Assembly (NCBI RefSeq): GCF_017565305.1
Contig: NZ_JAGEKP010000024.1
Span: 248,001-312,000, forward strand
Length of the DNA stretch: 64,000 bases
Direction: 5' to 3'
DNA from: Leifsonia sp. TF02-11
Lineage (GTDB): Bacteria > Actinomycetota > Actinomycetes > Actinomycetales > Microbacteriaceae
Made by a program: the position numbers and the translations under genes. Position 1 is the stretch's first letter. The number at the start of each line of letters is the position of its first letter. Under the pieces are notes generated by a model, which was not told where the DNA came from, did not search any database, and saw nothing but the letters and a program-made list of their open reading frames with translations. Positions 43,482-52,436 of this stretch are shown in pieces.

Positions 43482-46275
43482 CGTCCTCCACCAGCTCCAG
43501 CACGTGCCGGTAGGTCCGGCCGGTCGCGCGGGTCATCCCGATCTCGCACGTGCGGTTGGCCGACACGTAAGCGTCGAATTGGCCGGCGGCGACCTCGGCG
43601 GCTTCCGCCGAGGTCGCCGATGCGGTCAGCTCGGGATGGAGCATCCCGCGGTCTCCGGCGAACGCGCAGCAGCTCCAGTCGTCCGGGTGGTGCACGCTGC
43701 GGGCGGCGAAAGCGGCGAGCTCGTCGAGCGCTCCGTCCGCGCCGAGAGCGGCGGTCGAGCAGGTGCGGTGCACCATGACGGAGCCGACACGCGTGGGCGC
43801 AGGGAGGGCCGGGAGCAGCACATCGCGTGCGAACTCCGTCGCATCGACGAACCGCAGAGCGGGCGCTTCGTTCGCGCTCGTCGCCAGCAGGGTCTCCAGG
43901 CCCTCGGTGCACGATGCCGCATCGCACACGATCGGAAGGCGGCCGCCGTCGCTCGCCGCCAGGAGGGCTGGAATCACCCGATCCGACATGCGCCGGTAGC
44001 CGTCCAGGTGACCCTTGGACTTCCACGGCGTGCCGCAGCACAAGCCTTCGATCCCTTCCGGCGCGACGAGTGCGACACCCGCCCGCGCGGCCAGCCGACG
44101 AAGGGCCTCGGTCGCGCCGACGCCTCCGTCGGAACCGAACATCGAGCCGACGCACGCCGCGAAGAGCACCGCTGACGGCGGCGTCGAGTGCGTCTTCGAT
44201 TCGAGAGCGATGCGCCTCGGAGCGCCGCCGGCCGGAAGGCCTCGCCCGTAGCGAGGCAGAATCTCCGCTCCGAGGATCGCCCGGCCGACATCGGTGGCAC
44301 CCTCCACGAGCGCCGCGGGTGCGCGGCGGGCGAGGCTGAGGGCGTTCGCCGCGATTCGCGTCGCGGGCGCCCAGTTCGCTGCGCCGGCCGACCACGCGGC
44401 ATCCCTGACGGGCGTCCGTCGCTCCGCCCGCAGACGCCGCACGAGGTCGCCGGTGTTGATGCCGACGGGGCACGCCATCGCACACAGCCCGTCGACGGCG
44501 CACGTGTCGACTCCGTCGTAGCCGTAGTCGCGTTCGAGCTCGCGCCGCAAGCGCTCATCGCCGGCGTCCGCGGCGGCAGCGATCTCCCGACGCAGCGCGA
44601 TCCGCTGCCGCGGAGTCAGCGTGAGGTCCTTGCTGGGACAGCCCGGTTCGCAGTACCCGCACTCGACGCACCTGTCCACCTCGTGCTCCACCCGAGGGGC
44701 GACCTTCAGATCGCGGAGATACAGCTCGGAGTCGTCGCTCAGGAGGACGCCGGGGTTCAGCATCCCTTCGGGGTCCATGAGGCGTTTGACGTCCCGCATC
44801 AGGCCGTACAGCTCGTCGCCGTACTGGCGGCGGACGAAGGGCGCCATCGCCCGACCGGTCCCGTGCTCCGCCTTCAGGGTGCCGCCTTCTGCGAGCACCA
44901 GCTCCACCAACTCCTCGGTGAACGCTCGATAGCGGGCCAGCGAGCGATCGTCGCCGAAGTCCTCCACGAGCATGAAATGCAGGTTGCCGTCCTTGGCGTG
45001 CCCGAAGACCACGGCGTCCTCGTAGCCGTGCCGCGCGAACAGCTCGATGAGGCGCGTGCACGTCGGAAGCAGCCGTTCGACGGGAACGGCGACGTCCTCG
45101 AGCAAGGCCGTGGTTCCGGGCGGCCGGGCGCCGGCGACGGCGGCGTACAGGCCCTTGCGCACGCGCCAGAGGGCCGCGCGTTCGGCTGCATCGGTCGAGA
45201 AGGCGAACGGGGCCGCCAGCGGAAGGCTGCGGAGCAGGGGCTCGGTGGCGGCGACGGCGGACGCGAGGGTGTCCGGATCCGCCGCATGCAGTTCGACCAG
45301 CAGCGCAGTGTGGTCCTTCACGCGGAGACCGGCGATCGCCTCGGGAACCTCCTGCCCTGCCTGCGCCACCCGCAGCGCCGCAGCATCCATCAGCTCCACG
45401 GTGGCGAGCCCCGCCGCCACCAGCGAGGGAAGGGCCGCAGTCGCCTCGGCGAGGTCGGGGAAGAGGAGGAGGCCGGTGGTCACCGCCGGCTGGATCGGCA
45501 CAGTGGCGAACCGCGCCTCCGCCACGAAGGCCAAGGTGCCCTCGCTGCCGATCACCAGGTGCGCCAGGATGTCGACGGGGCGTTCGAAGTCGAGCAGGGC
45601 GTTGATCCCGTAACCCATCGTGTTCTTCATCGAGAACTGCCGACGGACCTCCGCCACGGCGCCAGGAGACGCGAGCAGCCTTCGGCGCAGTTCCAGCAAG
45701 CCCGCGTGGATCCCCGGTTCGGCGACGGCCAGCCGCTCGTCCGCGTCATCCGCTCCGGTGTCGATGACAGTTCCGTCGGCGAGCACGAGAAGGAGAGACT
45801 CGATCGTCCGGTAGCTGTTCTCCGTGGTCCCGCACGCCATGCCGGACGAGTTGTTCGCGACCACTCCCCCGACCGTGCAGGCGATCTCACTCGCCGGATC
45901 GGGTCCGAGCCGGCGACCGTGGCGGGCCAGCCTGGCGTTGACCTGACGGACGGTGGCGCCAGGGCCGACGCGGACAGAGCGACCGTCGGCGGAGATGTCG
46001 ATGCGCCGGAACCCTCGGCGCGTGTCGACGAGGACGCCGTCCGTCACGCCCTGGCCGGAGAGGCTGGTTCCTCCGGAGCGGAAGGTCAGTGTACGTCCGG
46101 CGGCGCGGGCCGCGGCGAAGAGCACTTTGACGTCGTCGACGGAGCGCGGAACGGCGAGCGCTTCCGGCACGAGCAAATAGTGGGAGGCGTCGTGTGCGAA
46201 CGCGCGGAGGTCGATCGCCCGCTCACGCACCTCCAGCCCGGTCGGCCAACCGCTCACCGGCCCGCGCGCACTCAC
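43468..46275 (-). CDS. FAD and Fe-S dehydrogenase, D-lactate/glycolate type
   Basis: The protein has 935 residues. An FAD_binding_4 domain (about 30-260, with FRSGGTSLSGQ and NNSSGMACGTTENSYRT) and an FAD-oxidase C domain (about 265-510) are followed by two 4Fe-4S motifs at about 536-546 and 592-603. A cysteine-rich CCG region follows (GLCCGTPWKSKGH). This is GlcD and GlcF in one chain, as in large actinobacterial D-lactate dehydrogenase-like proteins. It would oxidise a 2-hydroxy acid and pass electrons to the quinone pool. The start is GTG at 46275, overlapping the dehydrogenase stop by GTGA. In this sugar operon it may oxidise an acid made by the aldolase and dehydrogenase. Confidence 0.92.
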   Translation of the reverse strand: MSARGPVSGWPTGLEVRERAIDLRAFAHDASHYLLVPEALAVPRSVDDVKVLFAAARAAGRTLTFRSGGTSLSGQGVTDGVLVDTRRGFRRIDISADGRSVRVGPGATVRQVNARLARHGRRLGPDPASEIACTVGGVVANNSSGMACGTTENSYRTIESLLLVLADGTVIDTGADDADERLAVAEPGIHAGLLELRRRLLASPGAVAEVRRQFSMKNTMGYGINALLDFERPVDILAHLVIGSEGTLAFVAEARFATVPIQPAVTTGLLLFPDLAEATAALPSLVAAGLATVELMDAAALRVAQAGQEVPEAIAGLRVKDHTALLVELHAADPDTLASAVAATEPLLRSLPLAAPFAFSTDAAERAALWRVRKGLYAAVAGARPPGTTALLEDVAVPVERLLPTCTRLIELFARHGYEDAVVFGHAKDGNLHFMLVEDFGDDRSLARYRAFTEELVELVLAEGGTLKAEHGTGRAMAPFVRRQYGDELYGLMRDVKRLMDPEGMLNPGVLLSDDSELYLRDLKVAPRVEHEVDRCVECGYCEPGCPSKDLTLTPRQRIALRREIAAAADAGDERLRRELERDYGYDGVDTCAVDGLCAMACPVGINTGDLVRRLRAERRTPVRDAAWSAGAANWAPATRIAANALSLARRAPAALVEGATDVGRAILGAEILPRYGRGLPAGGAPRRIALESKTHSTPPSAVLFAACVGSMFGSDGGVGATEALRRLAARAGVALVAPEGIEGLCCGTPWKSKGHLDGYRRMSDRVIPALLAASDGGRLPIVCDAASCTEGLETLLATSANEAPALRFVDATEFARDVLLPALPAPTRVGSVMVHRTCSTAALGADGALDELAAFAARSVHHPDDWSCCAFAGDRGMLHPELTASATSAEAAEVAAGQFDAYVSANRTCEIGMTRATGRTYRHVLELVEDVTRP

Positions 46276-47435
46276 CGGTCCCCGCGCTCCACGGCGACAG
46301 CGCGCTGTTCGTCGTGGGACAGCAGCGCCGCGCGGTAGATCTCGTGCGTGAGCGCCGCCTCCTCCGGTCGCGCCGCCCCGAAGCGGTCACCGAGCACGCC
46401 CGCGCGCTCGGCCAGGAAGACCGCCCACATCTGCAGGATCGAGTCGGAGAAGCCCGACTCGAAGATCGGGCCGGTGACGGTCGGCCAGACCGACTGGCTG
46501 CCGACATCGACGCTCTGCCAGACCTGTTCGCGTCCGCCACCCGGGATCTCCGTGACGGTGAAGATCTCGACGGTCTTCGGCCGCTTCGTGCTGAAGCGGA
46601 CGCCGCCGTCGAGCCCGATCGCCTCGAACTCCCAGGTGTTCTTCTGCCCAGGTGCGATCCGCATCGTCTCGGTCGTGAGGGGAAAGCGGCCCGTCTCGGT
46701 CTGCACCCATGAGTGCAGGGTGGCGTTGTCCCAGGTGTCGCTCGGTACGAGCTCGCCGTCGGGGCCGGGGCGCTCCGGCACGATGTCCTGGAGCACGCCG
46801 TAGACGCTGTCCGGGATCCATCCCAGGCGCAGCGGCACGTGCCAGGTATGCATGCCCAGGTCGTTGAGCACGCCCGCACGCCCGCAGTATCTCGCCTGGC
46901 GCTTCCAGTTGACCGGCTTGTGGACGTCCACGTCGCTCGAGTGGAGGAAGCTGTTGCGAGCCGAGACGATCGTTCCGAGCGCGCCGGAGCGCACGTAGTC
47001 GACGGCGAGTTGAGCTCCGGGGAAGAACGGGAGCTCACTCGAGCACCGCACGAAGCTCTCCGGATGCTCGCCGATGGCCTCGAGAATGGCAGCGGCCGCT
47101 GCAGCGTCGATTCCGAAGGGCTTCTCGGCCAGCAGGCTCTTGCCGCTGCGGATCACGTCGGTGTAGATGCGCTCGTGCAGATCGTGGCGCACCGCCACAT
47201 AGACGACGTCGACGCTGTCGTCCGCCAGGATGTCGGCGTAGTCGGTCGTCTTGAGCGTGACCGTGTCGATCTGGTCGAACCAGTCGAGCGCAGCCGGGAC
47301 GATGTCGCACACCGCGGTCAGTCGCGGCCGCACCGGATGGTCCACGAGAGCGGGCCAGCGCTGGATCGCGGCCGCGATCTCCCGCCCCATCAAGCCGCCG
47401 CCGATGATGGCCACGTTCACCCGCTCAGCACTCAT
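46272..47435 (-). CDS. Gfo/Idh/MocA-family dehydrogenase
   Basis: The protein has 387 residues. The Rossmann fold begins NVAIIGGGLMGREIAAAI, and the catalytic region shows LLAEKPFGID, where the EKP lysine is conserved. The C-terminal domain matches the substrate-binding half. These enzymes oxidise or reduce sugars, sugar acids or inositols with NAD(P). It overlaps the aldolase stop by ATGA and is followed with a GTGA overlap by the FAD dehydrogenase. Confidence 0.94.
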   Translation of the reverse strand: MSAERVNVAIIGGGLMGREIAAAIQRWPALVDHPVRPRLTAVCDIVPAALDWFDQIDTVTLKTTDYADILADDSVDVVYVAVRHDLHERIYTDVIRSGKSLLAEKPFGIDAAAAAAILEAIGEHPESFVRCSSELPFFPGAQLAVDYVRSGALGTIVSARNSFLHSSDVDVHKPVNWKRQARYCGRAGVLNDLGMHTWHVPLRLGWIPDSVYGVLQDIVPERPGPDGELVPSDTWDNATLHSWVQTETGRFPLTTETMRIAPGQKNTWEFEAIGLDGGVRFSTKRPKTVEIFTVTEIPGGGREQVWQSVDVGSQSVWPTVTGPIFESGFSDSILQMWAVFLAERAGVLGDRFGAARPEEAALTHEIYRAALLSHDEQRAVAVERGDR

Positions 47436-48277
47436 GCCGCCACCTCCGCGATGCTGTCGAGCGCCTCGTCCACGCCGGCGCCGTCGTGCAGAACGGCCAG
47501 CAGGGCTCTGGTGATCCCCGCCGGGTCCGGATGCTGGATGACGTTCCTGCCGTACACGATGCCCCGCGCGCCCGCGTCGAGCACGGCCACGGTGCGCTCG
47601 AGGAGGGTGCGATCGTCCACCCTGCCGCCACCGCGCACCAGGACCGGAACGTCGCCGGCGACCTCGACGACGCGGTGATAGTCCCGGAGATCGTCGCTCG
47701 GGTCGGCTTTGATCAGGTCGGCGCCGAGTTCGACCGCCTGACGCACCAGCGTGACGATCTTCTCGATGTCCCCGTCGACCAGATAGCCGCCGCCTGCGGT
47801 GTCGTTGTCCTGCATCACCAGGGGCTCGATCATCAGGGGCATCCCGTATCGGCCGGCTTCCGCCCGCAGCTCCATGATCGACCGGATGTTCGCTTCGCGG
47901 ACCTCCGGGTGCCCCGGCAGCTGCATGAGGTTGGCGCACACCGCGACGGCGTCCAGGCGCACGGCCTCCTCGATCGCGTTCGTGACGTGGTGGCTGAACA
48001 GCCGGCTGTCCAGCGGCGAGTTGTAGACGTTCGCGACGTCGGTCCTCAGGACGAGCGCCGGCTTGTCCTTCCCGGGGATCGCCTGGAGGTGGCGCGCCTG
48101 CCCGACGGTGAGCTGCACGGCGTCCGGTCCGGCGTCCACCAGGGTCCGCACGACGGCGCGCATGTCCTCGATGCCGGTGATGAAGGAGCGCTCACCGAAG
48201 AAGCCGTGGTCGACGGCCACGTCGAGAGCGCGGCCGGAGCGAGGATGGAAGAGGCGATTGAGGCGGTACGGCGTCAT
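47432..48277 (-). CDS. Class I aldolase of the DeoC/FbaB/LacD type
   Basis: The protein has 281 residues. ALDVAVDHGFFGE at the start and ELGADLIKADPSDD near residue 195 are typical of class I aldolases, with the lysine in LIKADPS as the likely Schiff-base residue. RGGGRVDDRTLL follows as the phosphate-binding region. The family includes tagatose-1,6-bisphosphate and sulfofructose-1-phosphate aldolases, so a phosphorylated ketose is a fair guess. It is first in a three-gene operon with a promoter at 48351-48322 and is divergent from the kinase-isomerase. Confidence 0.88.
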   Translation of the reverse strand: MTPYRLNRLFHPRSGRALDVAVDHGFFGERSFITGIEDMRAVVRTLVDAGPDAVQLTVGQARHLQAIPGKDKPALVLRTDVANVYNSPLDSRLFSHHVTNAIEEAVRLDAVAVCANLMQLPGHPEVREANIRSIMELRAEAGRYGMPLMIEPLVMQDNDTAGGGYLVDGDIEKIVTLVRQAVELGADLIKADPSDDLRDYHRVVEVAGDVPVLVRGGGRVDDRTLLERTVAVLDAGARGIVYGRNVIQHPDPAGITRALLAVLHDGAGVDEALDSIAEVAA

Positions 48278-48321
48278 TGCTGCGCTTTCTGTGGGATTCG
48301 TGAAACGTGTTCAGGTGTGCA

Positions 48322-48351
48322 ACACTAAACCCGGTGAAACAACGTTGTCTA
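48322..48351 (-). promoter_or_regulatory. Aldolase promoter with LacI operator (site 2 of 3)
   Basis: The palindrome ACAACGTTGT is at 48339-48348. On the minus strand TAGACA (48351-48346) and TAGTGT (48327-48322) are 18 bases apart, so a bound repressor would cover the -35 and spacer. The same site lies 48 bases upstream of the plus-strand kinase-isomerase. Confidence 0.75.
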
Positions 48352-48395
48352 GTCGAGGACAAGCGCTTCATGTCACGCCGGAAAGGACCACTCAC

Positions 48396-50420
48396 GTGCA
48401 CGGGATCGCTCTAGCCGGTCATCTCTGCGTCGACCTCGCACCCGCCTTCGGCCGCGCTGCTGACATCGATCCCGGACGGCTCCACGAAGTGGGTCCCCTG
48501 CGGATCACCCTGGGCGGCTGCGTTGCGAACACCGGACGCGCCCTCGGCGACCTGGGCGGCCGGGCACGCATCCACGCGGCCGTCGGCGACGACGAACTGG
48601 GCAGGACCGCGGGCCGGTTGCTCACGACGCTCCCCGGACTCAGCGGCCGGCCGCAGACCGTCGGACACGCTGCGACCTCCTACAGCGTCGTGCTCGAAAG
48701 CCCCGGTCAGGACCGCACCTTCTGGCACCATGTCGGCGCCAACGCCGCCTTCGACGGCGCGGAGGTGGAGCTCGACGGAGTCGACATCCTGCATCTGGGG
48801 TACCCGTCGCTGCTGCCCGCACTGCTCGCCGACGACGGGAAAGCACTTGTCGCGCTCCTGCGGCGCGCGAAAGAACGCGGCATCACCACCTCGGTCGACC
48901 TCGCTGTCGTCGATCCCGCCTCACCCGCGGGCGCCCTGGACTGGGACGCTGTGTTCGACCGGATACTGCCGCTGGTCGACGTGCTCACCCCGAGCGCCGA
49001 CGATCTCACCTCGGCCCTCGGGCGACCGCCGCTGACCACGCCGGACGGCATCGATGCACTCGTCGAGAGTCTCATCGAGCGAGGTGCGGCCGTGGCCGCG
49101 GTCTCCGCCGGCTCGTCCGGCTTGTTCGTCCGAACCGGGTCGGTCGAGCGGCTGCGCGCGGGAGGCCGAGCGCTCGCCTGCGTCGCAGAGGAGTGGGCGG
49201 GGCGCGCACTGCATCAGGCCACCCGTCTGACCCAGGAGCCGGTCACCACCAACGGCGCAGGGGACGCGTCCACCGCCGGGTTCCTCTACGGGGCCTCCGT
49301 GTGCGCACCGCTGGAGAGCGCGGCGATGCTCGCGGCGGCGTGCGCGACCGCCGTCTTGACCGGTCGACCCGCCATCCCGAGAACCGTCGTCGCCATCGAT
49401 CCTGCGCTGGCGAGCGTGTTCTCCTCCGCGGAGTCCGGCCCGCGCGCACCGATCGTGCTCGACGCGAACCAGCCCGTCGACCGCTTCTACGCCGGCGGCG
49501 ACCGGATCGCCGGTTTCCGCGGCACGGGGCAGGCGGTAGAGCACACGCCGGAGGACTGGGTGGGCTCCGTCACGACGGTGCGCGGCCAGGAGCCGCTCGG
49601 CCTCACCCGCCTCAGTGACGGTGAGGCGCTGGCCGACGCCGTGCGACGTGACCCCGTGGCGTGGCTCGGAGAATCGCACGTCGCCCGGTGGGGAGCCGAC
49701 ACCAAGCTTCTCGTCAAGCTTCTCGACGCCCAGGAACGCCTCCCCGTGCACGCCCACCCCGACACGGCATTCGCGCGCGTCCACGTCGGCACAGCACACG
49801 GGAAGGCCGAAGCCTGGTACATCCTGGAGGCGGGCGTCGTGCACCTGGGGCTGCGCGAAGGCGTGTCGCGCGAGCAACTCGACGACCTCGTCCAGCGGCA
49901 GGACGGCGAGACCCTCCTCGGCCTGCTGCACCGGGTCTCCGTGCGTCCGGGTGATCGCGTCTTCGTTCCCCCCGGCACCCTGCACGCCATCGGCGCCGGA
50001 GTGTTCCTGGCCGAAGTCCAGGAACCCGAAGACCTCTCCATCCTGCTCGAATGGCGTGGCTATCCCCTGGACGGCGAGCGCGACGGTCACCTCGGCCTCG
50101 GCTTCCAGGTCGCGTTGGACGCCGTCGACCGCGCCCCGCTTGCGCCGGAGTCGCTGGCCGCCCTGGTGCGACGCGCGGGCGACCCGTCGGCCGCTCTGCC
50201 GGCGGCCGCCGATCCGTACTTCCGACTCGAACGGCTCGACGTCGACGGCGGCTCGGTGATCGCGTCCGGCTTCGCGGTGGTCATCGTGATCGAGGGCGAA
50301 CTCGTCACCGGTCACGGGACCTGGGCTCGCGGCACCACCGTCCTCGTGCCGGCGGCCGCGGGACCCCTCGAGCTGGTGGGCAACGGGAGCATCCTGGTCG
50401 CACGGCCACCCGCTCCCTGA
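48396..50420 (+). CDS. PfkB sugar kinase fused to class I phosphomannose isomerase
   Basis: The protein has 674 residues in one uninterrupted frame. Residues 1-345 are a PfkB (ribokinase-fold) kinase: LGGCVANTGRAL near residue 40 and TTNGAGDAS with Asp290 as the catalytic base. Residues about 352-674 are a class I mannose-6-phosphate isomerase: DANQP start, zinc ligands in VHAHPD (about 451-456), GKAEAWYIL with Glu472, and PPGTLHAIGAG with EVQEPEDLS further on. It would phosphorylate a hexose and isomerise the product, for example mannose to fructose 6-phosphate. The start is GTG at 48396 with AAAGGA upstream. Operator site 2 lies just before it, and the LacI gene follows. Confidence 0.9.
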   Translation: MHGIALAGHLCVDLAPAFGRAADIDPGRLHEVGPLRITLGGCVANTGRALGDLGGRARIHAAVGDDELGRTAGRLLTTLPGLSGRPQTVGHAATSYSVVLESPGQDRTFWHHVGANAAFDGAEVELDGVDILHLGYPSLLPALLADDGKALVALLRRAKERGITTSVDLAVVDPASPAGALDWDAVFDRILPLVDVLTPSADDLTSALGRPPLTTPDGIDALVESLIERGAAVAAVSAGSSGLFVRTGSVERLRAGGRALACVAEEWAGRALHQATRLTQEPVTTNGAGDASTAGFLYGASVCAPLESAAMLAAACATAVLTGRPAIPRTVVAIDPALASVFSSAESGPRAPIVLDANQPVDRFYAGGDRIAGFRGTGQAVEHTPEDWVGSVTTVRGQEPLGLTRLSDGEALADAVRRDPVAWLGESHVARWGADTKLLVKLLDAQERLPVHAHPDTAFARVHVGTAHGKAEAWYILEAGVVHLGLREGVSREQLDDLVQRQDGETLLGLLHRVSVRPGDRVFVPPGTLHAIGAGVFLAEVQEPEDLSILLEWRGYPLDGERDGHLGLGFQVALDAVDRAPLAPESLAALVRRAGDPSAALPAAADPYFRLERLDVDGGSVIASGFAVVIVIEGELVTGHGTWARGTTVLVPAAAGPLELVGNGSILVARPPAP

Positions 50421-50476
50421 TGCCCGTGGAGGCGATCCGCGGCGGATACGATGGGGCATCCGAGACAGGGAGCAGG

Positions 50477-51478
50477 ATGGCCAACAGCCCGACGATGAAC
50501 GACGTAGCCCGGGCGGCGAACGTCAGCCTCAAGACGGTCTCCCGGTTCGTCAACGGCGAGAGCAACATCGACCCCGTGCTCGCCGATCGGATCGCCGACG
50601 CGATCGCCGACCTCGGGTATCGGCGCAACCTCGCCGCCGCGAGCATCCGCCCGGGTTGGACGAGCAAGATCCTCGGGCTGATCATCAGCGACCTCGCCAA
50701 CCCGTATTACTCGACGCTCGCACGAGCCATCGAGGAAGTGGCGGGCAGCGAAGGGTACATGCTGATCGTCGCGAGCTCGGAGGAGGACGGACGCCGACAC
50801 GACCGCATCGTCGACCGTCTCATGGAGCAGCGGGTCGACGGACTCATCATCGTGCCCCCGCGCAACGAAGGGCGCGAGTGGTCGAAGGTGCCGCCCCCGG
50901 TCCCTCCCATCGTCTTCCTCGACCGCCCGGGAGGTCACCTCGCCGCCGACACCGTGCTGGCGGACAACGCCGGCGGCGCGGCCGAAGCGACGCGGACCCT
51001 GTACAGACTCGGTGCGCGACGCATCGCGTTCGTCGGTGATTCGCTGGACATCTACACCATGAAGGAGCGGTATCGCGGCTACTGCGATGCTCTGAGGAGT
51101 CTCGGTCTCGCGCCGGACGACATGCCGCTGTCCACCGACGCTCACTCGAGCGAGCAAGCGCGTGCCGCCGTCGGCGCGCTGCTCGCCGATGGCGCGGCGG
51201 ACGCCATCTTCGCGGCCAACAACCGTGCGTCGATCGGTGCGCTGCTCGCGTTCCGGTCAGCCGGCAGACGCATCCCCCTCGTCGGCTTCGATGACTTCGA
51301 GGCCGCCGATCTGGGAGATCCCGGTGTCTCGGTGGTGAGCCAGGACATCGAGCGGATGGGCCGGGATGCCGCGCGACTCCTGCTGGCGCGCCTGCGGGGC
51401 GAGGCCGACGGCGACTACGCCACCGAATCCCTTCCCACCACGCTGGTGCTGCGCGGCTCCGAGCAGCTGCCGACGTGA
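50477..51478 (+). CDS. LacI-family regulator of the GH42 locus
   Basis: The protein has 333 residues. The N-terminal helix-turn-helix (MNDVARAANVSLKTVSRFVNGES) and the periplasmic-binding-protein-like ligand domain are complete. VGFDDFEAADL is the usual late segment. It lies between the kinase-isomerase and the epimerase on the same strand and overlaps the epimerase start by GTGA. The central ACGT of its predicted operator fits the CG-centred palindromes bound by LacI proteins. The start is the ATG at 50477 with GGGAG upstream. Confidence 0.95.
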   Translation: MANSPTMNDVARAANVSLKTVSRFVNGESNIDPVLADRIADAIADLGYRRNLAAASIRPGWTSKILGLIISDLANPYYSTLARAIEEVAGSEGYMLIVASSEEDGRRHDRIVDRLMEQRVDGLIIVPPRNEGREWSKVPPPVPPIVFLDRPGGHLAADTVLADNAGGAAEATRTLYRLGARRIAFVGDSLDIYTMKERYRGYCDALRSLGLAPDDMPLSTDAHSSEQARAAVGALLADGAADAIFAANNRASIGALLAFRSAGRRIPLVGFDDFEAADLGDPGVSVVSQDIERMGRDAARLLLARLRGEADGDYATESLPTTLVLRGSEQLPT

Positions 51479-52383
51479 CCGCACTCGAATTTCGGCGAGG
51501 CGAACTCGCGGCACTCGTCGACCCGGCGCGCGGGTCGGAGATCCTCTCCCTCACCTACCGCGGTGCCGAGCTCCTGTTCCGCACTCCGTGGCGGCACCAC
51601 GCTCAGCGCGTGCTCGACGGCGAGGCCGGTGACTCGATCGGGCCGGCGGGCGACTGGCTCGAACGGTATCGCGGCGGCTGGCAGACCCTCGTGCCGACAG
51701 CCGGCGACCCGGTCGAGTATGTCGGCCCCGCCGTGTATCACGGCGAGGCATCGACGCTGCAGTGGACGGTCGGCACGGCAGACGCGGCCGGCGCCCATTT
51801 GACCGTGTCCCTGTTCACCGTCCCGCTGACCATCGAGCGGGATATCACCCTCGATGACCGCGGGCTGAGCATCCGAGACCGGATCGTCAACCAGTCCGAC
51901 GTCGAGGTCGCCTTCGACTACGGGCATCATCCGGCGTTCGGTTCCGAGATGCTCGCCGGCGGACTCGAGATCGATGCACCCGGGGCCGTCTTCACACCGG
52001 ACCACGACACGACGGAGAGGCGCTCCTGGCCCGAGGGCCTCGCGAAGGACGGATCCGCGTTCTCCCTGGCGCGGATCGAGCCGTCGGACCGGCGCGGCGT
52101 GTACGGCTGGCTCGAGGTGCCGGAGCCGCTGATCCGCCTTCGAGCCGAGAGCGCCGGGATCGAGGTGAGCGTGGAGTGGGACGCTGCGACCATGCCGTCG
52201 CTGTGGGTGTGGCAGGAGCTGGGCTGGGATGAGTCGTTCCCCTGGTTCGGCCGAGCACGGGTCGCCGCTTTCGAACCGGTCAGCCGCCCGACCCGGGTCG
52301 CCGACCGACGTGGAGCGCTTCGGCTCCCGCCTCGCGGCGCGCTGGACACGTGGATTCGCGCGGAGGTTCACGCGCTGCCGTAG
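51475..52383 (+). CDS. Aldose 1-epimerase family protein
   Basis: The protein has 302 residues. The galactose-mutarotase-like beta-sandwich is recognisable from FDYGHHPAFG, holding the conserved histidines, and LGWDESFPWFGRARVAAFEP near the end. The GAGDSIGPAGDWLERYRGGWQTLVPTAG segment is typical of the more distant DUF4432/aldose-epimerase branch. It would interconvert anomers of the sugar released by GH42 or taken up by the transporter. The start is GTG at 51475. Confidence 0.88.
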   Translation: MTALEFRRGELAALVDPARGSEILSLTYRGAELLFRTPWRHHAQRVLDGEAGDSIGPAGDWLERYRGGWQTLVPTAGDPVEYVGPAVYHGEASTLQWTVGTADAAGAHLTVSLFTVPLTIERDITLDDRGLSIRDRIVNQSDVEVAFDYGHHPAFGSEMLAGGLEIDAPGAVFTPDHDTTERRSWPEGLAKDGSAFSLARIEPSDRRGVYGWLEVPEPLIRLRAESAGIEVSVEWDAATMPSLWVWQELGWDESFPWFGRARVAAFEPVSRPTRVADRRGALRLPPRGALDTWIRAEVHALP

Positions 52384-52395
52384 CGGGCGCGGCGC

Positions 52396-52427
52396 GGGCG
52401 GGGCCGCCGGAGTGTGCAGCCCCGCCC
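52396..52427. terminator. Hairpin between epimerase and large secreted protein
   Basis: GGGCGGGGC at 52396-52404 pairs with GCCCCGCCC at 52419-52427 around a 14-base loop, between two convergent genes. No T-run follows on either strand. Confidence 0.7.
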
Positions 52428-52436
52428 CCGCCCCTC

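Noticed and set aside
48396-50420. The kinase-isomerase fusion as an artefact of a missed stop
   Set aside because: Both halves keep complete motifs, the junction has no frame change and there is no internal start with a ribosome site that I can see. I keep it as a real fusion, with re-sequencing suggested in the findings.
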